From Gillisia lutea (GTDB lineage Bacteria > Bacteroidota > Bacteroidia > Flavobacteriales > Flavobacteriaceae): a DNA stretch of 64,000 nt. Shown here piece by piece: positions 18,656 through 26,950 of the stretch; positions within the stretch are counted from its first letter, which is position 1, and every line of letters starts with the position of its first letter. The translations under genes and the position numbers were made by a program. The stretch lies in contig NZ_JAKGTH010000007.1 of the NCBI RefSeq assembly GCF_021568705.1, positions 310,001 through 374,000 of the forward strand, written 5' to 3'. Under the pieces are notes generated by a model, which made no database searches, was not told the origin of the DNA, and was given only the letters and a program-made list of their open reading frames with translations.

Positions 18656-20218
18656 TTAATTAAAATTATATGGTACTGGATCTGCTTCTAATAATGGGTT
18701 CTTTTGAACTTCAACAGGAGGATAGGCAAAAGTAAAATCATCTGCAGAAGGGGTGAAGTTCTCAGAGTAAATTACTGGTGGATCATCGTTGCTATATGTT
18801 CCTCTTTCTTGTGCGCTAATAATTGCGATAGCTTCACTTCGGTCTAGCCTTCCAAGATCATAGAAGTATTCTCCTTCAAATGCCAGTTCTACACGTCGTT
18901 CATGTAATAGTTGCTCTTTTGTAAGAACTTCCAATGGTTCTAATCCAGCTCGTTCTCTTACTTTATTAACAGAAGCTAATGCAGCGCCATCAGTCGTGCT
19001 TTCTGCTCCAGCCATAATTGCTTCGGCATGAATTAGTAATAAATCTGCATATCTTAGTAAATAAGTGTTGTTTGCTGCATTCTGGCTTGATCCTCCACCG
19101 TTGTATTCCGGTTTTCCTACAACATATTTTTTAATAGCAACATTGGTTCCTTGTGTTCCAGGGTTTTCTGGTACCACATAACCTCCATTTAAGTTAGGAT
19201 ATTCATTCCCTTCTTCCATTATGGTTCCATATCTTCTTAAATCCCCATCTTCATATGACTGGGTAAGGTCTATAGATGGAGATACGGCTCCCCAGCCATC
19301 TCCCGTTCCTGTTAATGCTGTTGTGAAAGCAAACATTGCCTGTAGAGGATTACCTTGTCCGTATTCTCCGGTGTTCGACCATTGTATAGCTGCTATGGAT
19401 TCTTCATTGTTATTGTTTTTAGTATCAAACAAGTCGTTGTAAGATCCTGGAACCTCTAATCCAAATAATTTGAATTCACCACTATTAATTACTTCTTCAG
19501 CATAGGCTCTTGCCTGAGAGTAGTCCCTTTGATAAAGATATATTTTGGCAAGTAAAGCTTTAGCCGATCCGCTGGAAATATGACCGTTATCTGAATAATT
19601 GCTACCTCTATTCTTTGAGTAACAATTATCTATAGCAAACATCAAATCATTTTCCATAAAGGTATAGATGTCATCTACAGGGTTTGTATTTATTTGCGGA
19701 TTATATACATAATCTAAATTATTCTCAATAATAGGCACAGGTCCCCAAATTCTTACAAGATAAAAATATGCCATTGCTCTCATAAATTTAGCTTCACCAA
19801 TGGCATTATCAATTACCGGTTGACTAACAGATGCATCAACTCGATCTGGTAAGAAATTGATAACTGCGTTTGCTTGTGCTACTACAGACCAAAGTGAAGA
19901 CCAGCCGTTCGCAAGGTGATTTTTTCTGTTTGTAACGGTAAACTTCATGAAATCGGCAGAATTGTCATCCCAAGTTCTGGCATTACCAGAGGATAATTCA
20001 CCTATAGCCCACATAGGAGTGTTGGCAAATTGAAACCACGGAGCATTATATAAAATGTTAGTACTTGCATTTACTTGAGCTTCTGAAGAGTAGAATTCAT
20101 CTAAACTATAAGCATCTTCTGGTGGTCTATCTAAAAATTCCTTTTCACAAGAAGTAATGAATAGCAACAGGAAAGTAAATGCTGATGCGCGATAAAATGT
20201 TTTAGAAAATCTTTTCAT
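18656..20218 (-). CDS. susD: SusD/RagB-family glycan-binding lipoprotein
   Basis: A SusD homologue of about 520 residues. I place the start at the ATG at 20218 because it gives a standard lipoprotein signal (MKRFSKTFYRASAF...FITSC, C24). The frame also has an earlier start at 20251 that would add 11 residues in front. The mature part begins EKEFLDRPPEDAYSLDEFYSS and shows the TPR-like SusD core, including RAMAYFYLVRIWGPVPI and KALLAKIYLYQRDYSQA. The C-terminus carries RERAGLEPL and HERRVELAFEGEYFYDLGRL, all SusD hallmarks. It sits as the lid on the SusC channel at the cell surface. Confidence 0.95.
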   Translation of the reverse strand: MKRFSKTFYRASAFTFLLLFITSCEKEFLDRPPEDAYSLDEFYSSEAQVNASTNILYNAPWFQFANTPMWAIGELSSGNARTWDDNSADFMKFTVTNRKNHLANGWSSLWSVVAQANAVINFLPDRVDASVSQPVIDNAIGEAKFMRAMAYFYLVRIWGPVPIIENNLDYVYNPQINTNPVDDIYTFMENDLMFAIDNCYSKNRGSNYSDNGHISSGSAKALLAKIYLYQRDYSQARAYAEEVINSGEFKLFGLEVPGSYNDLFDTKNNNNEESIAAIQWSNTGEYGQGNPLQAMFAFTTALTGTGDGWGAVSPSIDLTQSYEDGDLRRYGTIMEEGNEYPNLNGGYVVPENPGTQGTNVAIKKYVVGKPEYNGGGSSQNAANNTYLLRYADLLLIHAEAIMAGAESTTDGAALASVNKVRERAGLEPLEVLTKEQLLHERRVELAFEGEYFYDLGRLDRSEAIAIISAQERGTYSNDDPPVIYSENFTPSADDFTFAYPPVEVQKNPLLEADPVPYNFN

Positions 20219-20254
20219 AACCATTATTCTATATGTTATTTCTTTTTTCATTTT

Positions 20255-23200
20255 TTATAAATCCACATTTAAACCGAATGTAAATGTTCTAGGAGTTGGA
20301 TAACGCCCGTTGTCAATTCCCATAAGTAAAGCATCTTGGTTAAAGGAACCAATTTCAGGATCGTAACCTCTATAGTTTGTGAACGTGTAAAGATTTTGAA
20401 CACTACCGTAAACTTTGATGTTATTTATGTTCAATTTATCCATCAAGCTGCTAGGCAGGCTATAACCAAATGTCAGGTTTTGAATTCTTAAATAGGAACC
20501 ATCTTCAACAACTCTACTTGAAATTTCATTGTTGAAAGTGTCACCGGCTACCGGTCTTGGAATATCTGTATCGGTATTTTCAGGAGTCCAGTAGTCTGCA
20601 GATTCCTGCGTCTGATTTCTATAGCGTGCATTTAATGATGAAGTATTCAACCATGTTAAGTTCATCACATCATTTCCATAAGATCCTTGTAAGAATAGGG
20701 ATAGGTCGAATGATTTATATTTGAAAGAGTTGCTGAAACCGTAAGTGAAATCAGGATGAGGATTCCCTATGATGGTTTTGTCATTTGCATTTACAACACC
20801 ATCTCCATTAACATCGGCATACTGAATATCTCCAAGCCACGTATCACCGTCTTCCGCAGAAAATGCAGTTCCAAATTGCACTGGCTGATCGGTAATAGTA
20901 TTTGCATCATTGAATATGCCAATTACCTTATACCCGTAATACATTCCTATTGGCTGCCCAACATTTGTAATTGTGGGAGCAATTGGAGAGTTTCCATTTA
21001 GGTTTGTTTCTCCTGTTATTACCAATCCGCTTGGAAGGTCAATTACTTCATTTTTATAATGAGAAAGGGTTAAGGTAGAGTTCCAAGAGAAGTCGTTTAC
21101 CCCAGTATTGTAAGATAATGTCAAGTCGGCACCTCTGTTTCTCATCTCTCCTAAATTAACAAAAGGAGCTCCAACACCGCCATTGTAAGGATCTACACCT
21201 ACTAAATAATCGGGAAGTGGTAACTGATAAAGGAAATCTTTTGATGTTTTCTCATACAATTCTATGGTTGTTTGAAGTTTGTTTTTAAAAGCTCCAAACT
21301 CTAAACCTATATTTGTTTGTATGGCCGATTCCCATTTTAGATCTGGATTGGCGATGTTAGATAAACCAAATCCGGTTCCTAAGCCTGTATTAAAGGTTGT
21401 TAAGGTAGCACCATATCGGTAATTTGGTATATTTTGATTTCCTGTTTCCCCGTAACCAACTTTAAGTCGGATATCCTGAAGAGCATTAAAATTGCTCATG
21501 AAGTCTTCGTTAGATACTTTCCAAGAAGCAGATACTGATGGAAAATAACCCCATTGATTATCTCCAAGCGGATCGAATTTAGACGATCCATCGGCTCTAA
21601 ATGAAGCTGTTATGCCGTATTTGTTATCAAAACTATATAATACCCTTGCAAAGAAGGATTGCAGTGCCTGACTCCCTTTGTATGCATCATTAGCTGCAAA
21701 TTCAGCATCCCCTAAGTTCAAGGTCTGAATATCGTTGGTCAGGAAACCTCTAGCAGTTGCAATTGTACCTTCCCAAGTAGATTCCTGTGCTTCATGTCCT
21801 AACAAAAGGGTAAGATCATGCTTGTTGTTAAAATTCTTGTGATAATTAATAAAGTTCTTAATAATCCAGAAAACACTGTTTTCCTCTCTTATGTTCAAAA
21901 CATTTTGCTCGTTAACATAACGTCCCCAGGCATAAGTTGGAGTAAATCTGTGATTTTTATTGAAATTGAAGTCCCCTCCAAATTCAGTTCTATAACTTAA
22001 TCCTTCAGCCAGATCAAATTCTACAAACACATTTCCTAAAAGCTTATTTCTTGTCAATTTGTTTTTGATGCTTAAAGCCAATGCCACCGGATTTAAAGAT
22101 CCTAAACCATCATCATCAATAGGTCCTGCAAAAGAGCCATCAGGGTTATAAACAGCCACATCTGGTGTTTGAAGTAAACCTAAACTTACTACCCCGTCGC
22201 GATTTCCGTTTATGGTAACATCATCTTTAGTTCTACTGCCTGTTAAGCTAATTCCAACTTTCACCCAATCTTTAACCTGTGCGTTTACGTTGGTTCTTAA
22301 ACTTATCCTGTCAAATCCGGAGCCAATTACTGTACCTTCTTGATCCAGATATCCTCCAGAAATGAAATAATCTACATTTTCTTTCCCACCGGAAAAAGAC
22401 AACTGATGGTTTTGCATGATAGCACGATCAAATATTTCTTTTTGCCAGTTTGTTCCAGAACCTAACAGTTCAATATTTGCGAACTCTATTCTAGGTTCAG
22501 TTCCTGTAAGGTCAGAGAATAGATTTTGGAGCCTTGCATAAGTTGGCAAGTCCATCATTTTTATAAGTTCTGTTGGCTCTTGAATTGCCAGATAAGAATT
22601 ATAAGATAGTTTACCTTCTCCTTTTCTACCTTTTTTAGTAGTAATTATTACAACCCCGTTGGCTCCACGTGAACCATATATTGCAGTAGCAGAGGCATCT
22701 TTTAAGATATCTACTGAAGCTATATCATTAGGGTTTAATGCTGCCAAAGGGCTCACTCCTGTATCTTGTTGTCCCCCAGAACCTACAGGGCTTCTCCCAC
22801 TGGTACTGGTGTTATTGGCATCTCCAGAAACAGGCACACCATCAATTACATACAGGGGTTCGTTGGAACCTGTAATTGAAGTTACACCTCGTATTTTTAC
22901 GGAAACCGAACTTCCGGGTTGTCCAGAATTTTGGGTTATAGTAACCCCAGCCGCACGCCCTTGCATTAACTGATCGATACTCACCTGCGGAATATCTTCA
23001 ATTTCTTTTGCATCAATACTGGAGACCGAGCCATTTACATCTTGCCTAGATTGGGTTCCATAACCAATTAATACAATTTCATCGAGATTCTCAGTGTTCT
23101 CCTCTAATTGAATATTCAGTGTTTTTAAGCCTTTTACGCTTACTTCTTTTGTTATAAAACCTACAAAACTGAAAACAATTACGGCATCATTGCCCGTTCG

Positions 23201-23419
23201 GATTTCAAAATTCCCATCGAAATCTGTAGTGGTTCCGTTAGTAGTATTTTTTTCGATTACATTGACTCCTAACAACGGAAGTCCACTAACATCGGAAACC
23301 TTTCCAGTAACTACTTTCTGTCCATAGCTCATCTGAGCTATACAACCAAAGATCAGTAGAAAGAAGATCTTGTTGTAGCGGTAAATACCGGATTTGCTTT
23401 TACCTAGAATTTTGTGCAT
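20255..23419 (-). CDS. susC: SusC/RagA-family TonB-dependent glycan transporter
   Basis: An outer membrane TonB-dependent transporter of about 1054 residues. I prefer the ATG at 23419, which yields a compact signal peptide ending MSYGQ; the frame extends to 23476. In order it has a carboxypeptidase-like regulatory domain (VVTGKVSDVSGLPLLGVNV), a TonB-box-like stretch, a plug (IDQLMQGRAAGVTI, PLYVIDGVPV, ATAIYGSRGANGVVIITTKK), a ~22-strand barrel and a C-terminal FTFGLNVDL. With SusD it imports mannan oligosaccharides into the periplasm. A shared PUL promoter element lies about 100-170 bp upstream. Confidence 0.95.
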   Translation of the reverse strand: MHKILGKSKSGIYRYNKIFFLLIFGCIAQMSYGQKVVTGKVSDVSGLPLLGVNVIEKNTTNGTTTDFDGNFEIRTGNDAVIVFSFVGFITKEVSVKGLKTLNIQLEENTENLDEIVLIGYGTQSRQDVNGSVSSIDAKEIEDIPQVSIDQLMQGRAAGVTITQNSGQPGSSVSVKIRGVTSITGSNEPLYVIDGVPVSGDANNTSTSGRSPVGSGGQQDTGVSPLAALNPNDIASVDILKDASATAIYGSRGANGVVIITTKKGRKGEGKLSYNSYLAIQEPTELIKMMDLPTYARLQNLFSDLTGTEPRIEFANIELLGSGTNWQKEIFDRAIMQNHQLSFSGGKENVDYFISGGYLDQEGTVIGSGFDRISLRTNVNAQVKDWVKVGISLTGSRTKDDVTINGNRDGVVSLGLLQTPDVAVYNPDGSFAGPIDDDGLGSLNPVALALSIKNKLTRNKLLGNVFVEFDLAEGLSYRTEFGGDFNFNKNHRFTPTYAWGRYVNEQNVLNIREENSVFWIIKNFINYHKNFNNKHDLTLLLGHEAQESTWEGTIATARGFLTNDIQTLNLGDAEFAANDAYKGSQALQSFFARVLYSFDNKYGITASFRADGSSKFDPLGDNQWGYFPSVSASWKVSNEDFMSNFNALQDIRLKVGYGETGNQNIPNYRYGATLTTFNTGLGTGFGLSNIANPDLKWESAIQTNIGLEFGAFKNKLQTTIELYEKTSKDFLYQLPLPDYLVGVDPYNGGVGAPFVNLGEMRNRGADLTLSYNTGVNDFSWNSTLTLSHYKNEVIDLPSGLVITGETNLNGNSPIAPTITNVGQPIGMYYGYKVIGIFNDANTITDQPVQFGTAFSAEDGDTWLGDIQYADVNGDGVVNANDKTIIGNPHPDFTYGFSNSFKYKSFDLSLFLQGSYGNDVMNLTWLNTSSLNARYRNQTQESADYWTPENTDTDIPRPVAGDTFNNEISSRVVEDGSYLRIQNLTFGYSLPSSLMDKLNINNIKVYGSVQNLYTFTNYRGYDPEIGSFNQDALLMGIDNGRYPTPRTFTFGLNVDL

Positions 23420-23520
23420 AATAAATGAATGTTTTAGAGATTGGTCAAAACAATTATGAATTGTGAGATTCATCAATAACTTCTTGTTTATAGTAAATAT
23501 GAGAGTAAGTTATTGTTATA

Positions 23521-23587
23521 TCCAAAAATATTAATAAGGTTAAGTTTTTGTTAATCTTATTTTATCATTTATTAATGATATTTTTTC
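23521..23587 (-). promoter_or_regulatory. susC promoter with conserved upstream PUL element
   Basis: On the minus strand, TATTTTTGGA (23530-23521) is an exact TAnnTTTG -7 box, about 100 bp before the susC ATG. Exactly 28 bp upstream ends a 29-bp element (23587-23559) that matches the GH26-operon element at 24 of 29 positions without gaps, including 12 identical bases AAATGATAAAAT. The element contains a dyad TATCATT-N4-AATGATA (23563-23580). Probably the binding site of the PUL activator. Confidence 0.7.
23533..23561. repeat. inverted repeat inside the susC promoter spacer
   Basis: Arms AATAAGGTTAA (23533-23543) and TTAATCTTATT (23551-23561) pair with one wobble around a 7-nt loop. The repeat fills the region between the -7 box and the upstream conserved element. 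It is absent from the GH26 promoter, so it would be a susC-specific operator or chance symmetry in AT-rich DNA. Confidence 0.45.
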
Positions 23588-23715
23588 GAACTCGATGTTA
23601 TTTTGAAAAAAAAGGGGTGTTTAATTTAATTTATACCTAAAATGAATAGGATTGTAATAATCATTATTGCCAATTTCATAAATAATGAGCAATATTAAAA
23701 TCTTTACACTTACTA

Positions 23716-24714
23716 TTAATTATTCATTTTACAGACTTCGAATAACTTGGTTTTTACTAGTCTTCCTGAATTTGATAAATGGCTGTCTTTTGAGATTTGA
23801 CAAGGTTTAGTACCAGGAAGAAATGCGGCTGAAGATTCATTTTTTGATGCGAGAGACCAATTGCACCAGGAGAGTTTATTTTTATCCAGAAAATCCCACC
23901 ATTTGTTTGATTCCTCTTTGTCAATCATTCCGTCGCCAGATGCAGGTGAGGTACCAAATTCGGTTACAAATAAAGCGAGATCCTTATCAATTGCAATTTG
24001 CGCAATATCTCTTAGTTCCTGTTTATGAGTAGCTGCATAATAATGCAAGGTATATGCTATATTAGTTCCACTAATAGGATCCAAAGCGGCTAGGTCTACT
24101 CTTTGGGACCAATTTGGAGTACCACAAACAATGATATTATCGGGATCGTATTTGCGAATGGTGGCAATAAGCTCTTCGTGATACGGCTTCAGCGTTTCTG
24201 TCCAAGATACCTGTAAAGGTTCATTGTAAATTTCATAGATAATATTAGGATAGCCGGCATATTGCTGAGCAATTTCGCTAAAAAAGAGCTTGGCTTGCTC
24301 TGTATGATCTTCAGCGTGATGATCATGCCAGTCTACAATCACATAAAGACCCAACTCGATGGCTGCATCGATCACTCTTGTTATTTTTTGTTTTTCTAGA
24401 TCAGGATTTATTAAATACCCGTTATTTTCAACAGCCATTGCAGCCCTAACTACATCTATATTCCATGTATTTTTTAAAAGTGCTAAAGTCTTGTAGTTGT
24501 AGAATTGCGGTTGCCACTGACTCCAGAAGAGAGACATCCCTCTTAGTTGGGTCTGTTCTCCTTTTTCATTTAGCAAATACCTTCCTTCTATATTTAGCTG
24601 ACCGTTGATGGTTACCGGAGAAGGTGTCTTCGTGATGATTTCCTGAGCGCTTATTTTTAGAGTTGACAAAAAACTTAAAATGATGATAAAGAGAAAAGAA
24701 GAGGATTTTTTCAT
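23716..24714 (-). CDS. GH5 endoglucanase/glucomannanase (GH5_2-like)
   Basis: A 332-residue secreted clan GH-A enzyme with signal peptide cleaved near ISAQ (23). GH5 landmarks are RGMSLFWSQWQP (58-69), VDWHDHHAEDH (127-137), acid/base E165 in IYEIYNEP, HYYAATHK (224-231) and nucleophile E252 in FVTEFGTS. The pattern is nearest subfamily GH5_2, mostly beta-1,4-endoglucanases with some glucomannanases, so it likely cuts glucosyl-containing segments of glucomannan. It is encoded 11 bp after the AraC gene and 240 bp before susC on the same strand. Subfamily placement is by eye. Confidence 0.85.
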   Translation of the reverse strand: MKKSSSFLFIIILSFLSTLKISAQEIITKTPSPVTINGQLNIEGRYLLNEKGEQTQLRGMSLFWSQWQPQFYNYKTLALLKNTWNIDVVRAAMAVENNGYLINPDLEKQKITRVIDAAIELGLYVIVDWHDHHAEDHTEQAKLFFSEIAQQYAGYPNIIYEIYNEPLQVSWTETLKPYHEELIATIRKYDPDNIIVCGTPNWSQRVDLAALDPISGTNIAYTLHYYAATHKQELRDIAQIAIDKDLALFVTEFGTSPASGDGMIDKEESNKWWDFLDKNKLSWCNWSLASKNESSAAFLPGTKPCQISKDSHLSNSGRLVKTKLFEVCKMNN

Positions 24715-24725
24715 TCTGTCAATAT

Positions 24726-25598
24726 TTAAAGTACTCTCTTAATTCCGCTGAACTCATCACGGTACTGACTAGGAGTGCAGTTCTTATTCTTTTTAAATAC
24801 CCTGTTGAAATTGGCGATATTGTTAAAGCCACATTTAAAGGCAATTTCAGCAATGCTGAATTCTTTTTCAATTAACCATCTTGCGGCATATCCAATACGA
24901 GTGTCATTTACATATTCTATAAATGTTTTACCGGTCCGTTTTTTTATAAAGCGGTTAAAAGATACAGGACTCATATTCACAAGATTTGAAATTTCAGAAA
25001 GTGAAATTTTGTTCTGGTAATTTTCCTGAATATACTCGTAGATGATTTTTATTTTATCGCTATTCTCAAAATTCTTGTTATTAGAGGTGTAGGTGGAGAG
25101 CAGGCGTTGGTTTCTTGAATTTGCAAGATCATGAAGGATAGAGATTAATTCCATAAAATAATCGATGCTGTCAATCTTTGAAAGTCTCAATATTTTTGGT
25201 TTTATCTCTTCTGATATTTTTCGGGAGAATAAAATTCCATGAGTAGATCTTTCAAACATGTCCTTTATAGGTTTCATAATTCTCCTCCCTAATAATTTTG
25301 CGTCGAATAGATCATTATGAAACTGAATGGTTACTTCGTGAATTTTAGTTTGCGTACAATTATGTAACTCCCAACCATGTTGCAAATTTGGCCCTACTAA
25401 TACTAGTTCTATATCGCCTATTTCTTCCATGCTATCTCCAATCACTCTTCGTACCCCTTTTCCATTTAAAACAAAATTTAGTTCGAATTCAGGGTGAAAA
25501 TGAATAGGGAAGTCAAAATCGTCCTTCATCCTGTCGAAAACTAAAAAGCTATCTTCCGGGGCTAATGGGGTGATTTCTCGATGAATATCTTTGTACAT
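24726..25598 (-). CDS. AraC-family transcriptional regulator with N-terminal cupin
   Basis: A 290-residue regulator. Residues ~20-90 form a cupin sugar-sensing domain (FPIHFHPEFELNFVLNGKG). Residues ~185-285 hold two helix-turn-helix motifs of the AraC/XylS type (ISLSEISNLVNMSPVSFNRF and FSIAEIAFKCGFNNIANFNR, then KKNKNCTPSQYR). It is transcribed with GH5 and sits between the two main PUL operons, and is the only transcription factor in the locus. It is therefore the prime candidate to bind the shared element at 23559-23587 and 25621-25649, the latter only 23 bp upstream of its own start, suggesting autoregulation. Confidence 0.92.
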   Translation of the reverse strand: MYKDIHREITPLAPEDSFLVFDRMKDDFDFPIHFHPEFELNFVLNGKGVRRVIGDSMEEIGDIELVLVGPNLQHGWELHNCTQTKIHEVTIQFHNDLFDAKLLGRRIMKPIKDMFERSTHGILFSRKISEEIKPKILRLSKIDSIDYFMELISILHDLANSRNQRLLSTYTSNNKNFENSDKIKIIYEYIQENYQNKISLSEISNLVNMSPVSFNRFIKKRTGKTFIEYVNDTRIGYAARWLIEKEFSIAEIAFKCGFNNIANFNRVFKKNKNCTPSQYRDEFSGIKRVL

Positions 25599-25620
25599 GG
25601 TAATAATAAATTAGTGTTTA

Positions 25621-25687
25621 GAAAATATCTTATCAACAAATGATAAAATCATATTAATTTAATAAAATGCAGCGTGGTATTTTTGGA
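25621..25687 (+). promoter_or_regulatory. GH26-operon promoter with conserved upstream PUL element
   Basis: TATTTTTGGA (25678-25687) is an exact -7 box, identical over 10 bp to that of susC, and gives a leader of about 115 nt before the ATG at 25808. The 29-bp element at 25621-25649 precedes it by exactly 28 bp. It contains TTATCA-N5-TGATAA (25630-25646). A TTTAAT near 25658 could serve as a weak -33 box. Confidence 0.7.
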
Positions 25688-25807
25688 ATTCTTTAAATTT
25701 TCACACTCAAAAAAATGTATTTAACAAATTTCATAGGTTAAATATAAAATAAGATTTAGTTAATATTAAAATATTTTATCAACGATGTGCAAATTTTGTC
25801 TTTTTAT

Positions 25808-26935
25808 ATGAAGTATTTTATCAAAATATCGGCAATTTTATCAATATTATTTCTAATGCAGGCTTGTAAATCGCTCTCGACAGCTAATTTTAAAGACATT
25901 AAGCTTGCTGATGATAATGCAAGTAATCAAACAAAAGCTTTATACCTTCGAATACAAAATATCGCAAAAAAAGGTATTGCCTTTGGTCATCAAGATGCCA
26001 CGGCTTACGGAATTGGGTGGAAGCATAACGAAAATTCTAAGAAATTAAGAAGTGATATTAAGGAGGTTTCGGGTAGGTTTCCAGCTGTTCAAGGTTTTGA
26101 TTTAGGCCATATAGAGTTAGGGAATTCCACCAATTTGGATACTGTCTCTTTTTCGCTGATGAAAGATCATATTGTTAAAATGCATAAAAAAGGTGCGATT
26201 ATTACCTTCAGTTGGCATTTAGATAATCCTGTAACTAATAAAGATTCTTGGGATAGTACGCCTGCGGTTGCAGAGATTTTAAAAGGAGGAAGTGAACGAG
26301 AAAAATACGAGTTATGGATACGTAGATTATCTCAGTTTTTAAATTCTTTAAAGGATAAAAATAACAATGCTATTCCTGTGGTTTTTAGACCTTATCATGA
26401 AATGAATGGAGGTTGGTTTTGGTGGGGTGCAGGAAATTGTACTCCGGAGGAATACAAAGAGTTATGGCGACAAACCTTAAGCTTGTTAAAATCTAATAAT
26501 GTGCATAACGTACTTTATGCATTTTCTCCTAATACCTTAAATTCTGAACAAGACTTCGATTTATACTATCCCGGGGATGAGTATGTAGATATTTTAGGTG
26601 TTGATATTTACAATCACAGTGGTGATGAAGCATTCACTAATACCCTTAAAAATAATCTTGAAATTATAAAACGAAAAGCTCAACTGGCTAAAAAACCCTA
26701 TGCTCTTACCGAAAGTGGGAATGTAAAGGCAGGCTCAAATCCTAAATGGTGGTCGGAAGGCTTATATCCTGGAATAAAGGATAGCGGTATTGCCTGGGTT
26801 CTCCTTTGGAGAAACGCCCGAGTATCTCATTATTTTTCTACTTACAAACAGGAGGCTAGTGCCAATGATTTTAAAGAATTTGAACAGCTAGAAGAAATTT
26901 TATTTTTAAATGAGGTTAAAAAGATCTCTTACTAA
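25808..26935 (+). CDS. GH26 beta-mannanase/mannosidase, lipoprotein
   Basis: A 375-residue GH26 enzyme. The ATG at 25808 is chosen because it gives a lipoprotein signal (MKYFIKISAILSILFLMQAC, C20); a GTG at 25787 is the upstream alternative. The acid/base is E198 in FRPYHEMNGGWFWWG and the nucleophile E302 in ALTESGN. GH26 enzymes cut beta-1,4-mannan internally or release mannobiose from chain ends. The residues after the lipid Cys (KSLSTAN) have no acidic surface-export signal, so it probably faces the periplasm and trims imported oligosaccharides. It opens the eight-gene plus-strand operon. Confidence 0.93.
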   Translation: MKYFIKISAILSILFLMQACKSLSTANFKDIKLADDNASNQTKALYLRIQNIAKKGIAFGHQDATAYGIGWKHNENSKKLRSDIKEVSGRFPAVQGFDLGHIELGNSTNLDTVSFSLMKDHIVKMHKKGAIITFSWHLDNPVTNKDSWDSTPAVAEILKGGSEREKYELWIRRLSQFLNSLKDKNNNAIPVVFRPYHEMNGGWFWWGAGNCTPEEYKELWRQTLSLLKSNNVHNVLYAFSPNTLNSEQDFDLYYPGDEYVDILGVDIYNHSGDEAFTNTLKNNLEIIKRKAQLAKKPYALTESGNVKAGSNPKWWSEGLYPGIKDSGIAWVLLWRNARVSHYFSTYKQEASANDFKEFEQLEEILFLNEVKKISY

Positions 26936-26950
26936 AATCCTAACCATAAT

